Of a DNA stretch of 64,000 bases, positions 61,661 through 64,000 are shown one piece after another. The first letter of the stretch is position 1, and each line of letters begins with the position of its first letter. A program made the position numbers and the translations under genes. The stretch is taken from positions 78,501 through 142,500 of the forward strand of contig JAODUO010000566.1 of assembly GCA_025642075.2 (NCBI GenBank). The letters are read 5' to 3'. The notes below the pieces were generated by a model. That model did not search any database. It saw nothing but the letters and a program-made list of their open reading frames with translations, and was not told where the DNA came from. The stretch comes from Ridgeia piscesae. Lineage: Eukaryota > Annelida > Polychaeta > Sabellida > Siboglinidae.

Positions 61661-62459
61661 GTGTAATATCATTTTCTGGCCTTTTTTTACTGTGGATATA
61701 CTCAGAAATAGTAAAGCAGATCCATAGTTAACCACCTGTGCATCTACACTTTGTACACAAAACCATGTCTATACACATACAATTAGGTTGGTGCACATAA
61801 GTATGTTTGTTCATACATGTTTGTGTATGCATACATAACACATATTGTACTGACTGATATACATACCTATATGTTCAGAGAAGACAAATTATATTATAAC
61901 AAAATATAAATTTTAATGATGCAAATATTAAAGACAGAAAGCAGCTACTGTCCTTCAAGAAACAAGTATGGATGATGAAATAAAATCAATGTAATGCATA
62001 CATAATTTATCAAATACCAGTGCAAGTCTCTGGTGCAAGATAAATTGAAAGAATTAACTTAATTAAACAACAAGCTATCTGGTAATCTGAATGGACGCTC
62101 AATGGCCCTACGCATATGCATAAATTGCCGCATACATGCATGAATACATTTCCGCATACCTGCATGAATGCACACACACTGGAATTAGGGATCTACTTAT
62201 TGCATGCAGCCACTGGTTGAATAATTCACATTTAATTTCAACAGTGATTTATATTGTATTTATTGACAATTTAATTTCCAATTTATTAAAAAAAATGCAA
62301 TTCACCATTCAATCAGTATGAGTTTGTGTCTTTCTACTAATCATTACTTTATTTCAATTTAATTTTTGTGTTCTTATGTGGCTCTATTTTCTGTGGGTGT
62401 ATTTTGATGACTCTCCAGTGAAGTTACCTTTCTTATATTTGAAAATGCAAACTTACAGG
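61661..62459. other. Upstream non-coding, nothing recognised
   Basis: AT-rich sequence with a few short CATACATG-type direct repeats near 62100-62170. No gene seen. Confidence 0.5.
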
Positions 62460-62630
62460 CATATATGTGCATGTGCAGCCACATACACATACACCTATGC
62501 ATGCACACACATGCATGGATGCACGTGCACACATGCACCCTCGCACGCACAAACAAACACACACACAAACACACATACACGCACACATGCACGCGCGTGT
62601 GCACACACACACACACACACACACACACAA
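62460..62630. repeat. Impure CA/GC-rich simple repeat
   Basis: ACACATGCA, GCACGCACA and a final (CA)n tract at 62602-62629. Confidence 0.9.
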
Positions 62631-62689
62631 CTACTGCCTCTGTGTAACGTGAATGCAGACACAAGCACAGGTATTCCAGTGATGCCTCC

Positions 62690-63010
62690 CCCATGCACAA
62701 CTCAGTCCATCTGCCCCGCATTAATACCAGACTGTCTCACTTCACGCGCCCAACACAACCAGCTGCGCCATCGCATTCCACATTCTTGTCTACATCCAAG
62801 TGTCTACACGCACTGGCGGCCTGACTCCATTAATCTAGCAGATTGATCTGTACGTATCAATTTAAAGAACCCATGCACTTTTATAGTGATCATAAACATC
62901 CCCTACACCGCCGAGACCTGCACAAATTGCTTGCTCCGTTCTGTCAGACTGGGCCACTAAATTGTTCCCATCTGGGAGCACGAGTCAAATATTCATAAGG
63001 TACACAAACA
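62690..63010. promoter_or_regulatory. Candidate non-coding regulatory element
   Basis: Non-repetitive, GC-balanced block standing out from AT-rich and simple-repeat flanks, with CCATTAATCTAG, TTTATAGTGATCATAAAC and ATTCATAAGG. No exon recognised. Conservation untested. Confidence 0.2.
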
Positions 63011-64000
63011 AACCAGACAACTACACTTACCAATGAGGTTGTTTTATTTTGTGGTTATTAGCAAATCAATTATTCAGTCCTTTCTGCATGCAACATGTCT
63101 GACTACGGGTGAATTAGCTTCTGTAATACCACTTATTAAATTCCCCAAACAGATGTGCTGTGGTCAGACATGTCATTTACAAAAGCAGACCAGTAAATTG
63201 CCTACAATGTAAGAGACAACCCAGTTGGTGGGGCCAGAGACACGTGAGGCAATTGTCTACATGCATATATTTGTTTGTTTTGTTGGGACACGGAAACACT
63301 GGCTGATGTGAGTTGACTTATGGGGCAGGCAGCAGTGCATGCTGGGAAACGACATAAACTCGTCTGGAGTCTGCTGCAGGAGTGTTGCCGCAGTAAATAA
63401 AAGTGTATCAAAATTGCTAATAATATAATATTGGCAGGCTTAGATTTCAAAAGACAACAACACCATTTGGGTATGGTCCAAGTTTGATGAAATAAAAATA
63501 ATTACTAACACATATACACAAGGTATGAATATATAGCAGACCTTTTAGACGAAATGTATGTGCAATTGTACAAATAATGTTAACTATTTTTTTTACAAAC
63601 AATGGTAAGAATGGTGACACTGTATGTGTGTATATAAATACATATATATATATATATCACATGTTAATTATTTTGTGTTTATATTTGTTTTAATATATTC
63701 AGATTAAAAAAACAAGTTTAATGTATAATTGTATGTGCTGTTATATAGTTAATGTCAATCAAATTATGAAATGATACGTGATGACACATTAGTAACCGTT
63801 AAACAGTTCAAATGGTGCTGCTTATAATATGATGGGATCACAAAGACATACACATAATATTTCGTTAATTCATTTCATTAGTATCATGACATGTACAAAT
63901 TTTTTTCATCAGCATTTACATTGAAATGCCTGACACTTTACATATCAATTTACAAGAGCTTATTAACGAGGAAAGGTCTACAAAAAACGATGTCTTCACC
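63011..64000. other. Non-coding right flank, nothing recognised
   Basis: AT-rich DNA with a short AT microsatellite (63642-63657). I see no exon or RNA gene. Confidence 0.5.

Noticed and set aside
60984..61731. SVSQ-repeat open frames of 124-247 codons
   Set aside because: CAGT and CT microsatellites; no conserved domain.

Overview
The window is nuclear DNA from an animal. Two genes are split by consensus GT-AG introns, one being a 14-exon gene spread over about 33 kb. There are non-LTR retrotransposons, tRNA-derived SINEs and a very heavy load of micro- and minisatellites. The Kv-beta protein reads closer to mollusc/vertebrate-type Kv-beta than to my memory of fly Hyperkinetic, so a non-arthropod invertebrate, possibly a spiralian, is my inference. 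No sequence here proves the species.

Layout. From 1 to 9.4 kb (+) lies an SPSB1/SPSB4 (gustavus-type) SPRY-SOCS box gene: one large SPRY exon (1991-2684), a 6.3 kb intron, and a SOCS-box exon (8971-9098). Together they give 273 residues. From 13.6 to 24.7 kb are two related C2H2 zinc-finger genes in head-to-head orientation (13927-15108 on minus, 21537-23186 on plus). A decayed RTE-type LINE with a tRNA-like 5' head and an 11-bp target-site duplication sits between them (17170-19948). From 27.3 to 60.3 kb (minus) is a complete voltage-gated potassium channel beta subunit (KCNAB) gene. All 14 coding positions join in phase to 377 or 378 residues, and one position is supplied by either of two alternative homologous exons (38469-38563 or 37765-37862). 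A nearly intact CR1-like LINE (44340-47310), a second 5'-truncated copy (27722-30319) and an RTE 3' fragment lie in its introns. From 60.3 to 64 kb is upstream DNA dominated by CT, CAGT and CTGT microsatellites.

The most striking feature is the relation between minisatellites and splice sites in the KCNAB gene. Four separate tandem arrays start at, or within about 10 bp of, an exon edge. Two of them (about 100 copies of a 49-bp unit at 31635-36617; about 28 copies of a 32-bp unit at 27451-30945) are built from the 3' splice junction itself: every unit repeats the intron end, the AG and the first 12 or 17 bases of the real exon. The gene therefore carries about 100 decoy acceptors in front of one exon and about 28 in front of another. 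Use of any consensus decoy would put a stop codon in frame. A third array, next to a donor, consists of about 20 units whose transcript can pair with that donor. I am not aware of a described system of this kind; whether it affects splicing is inference.
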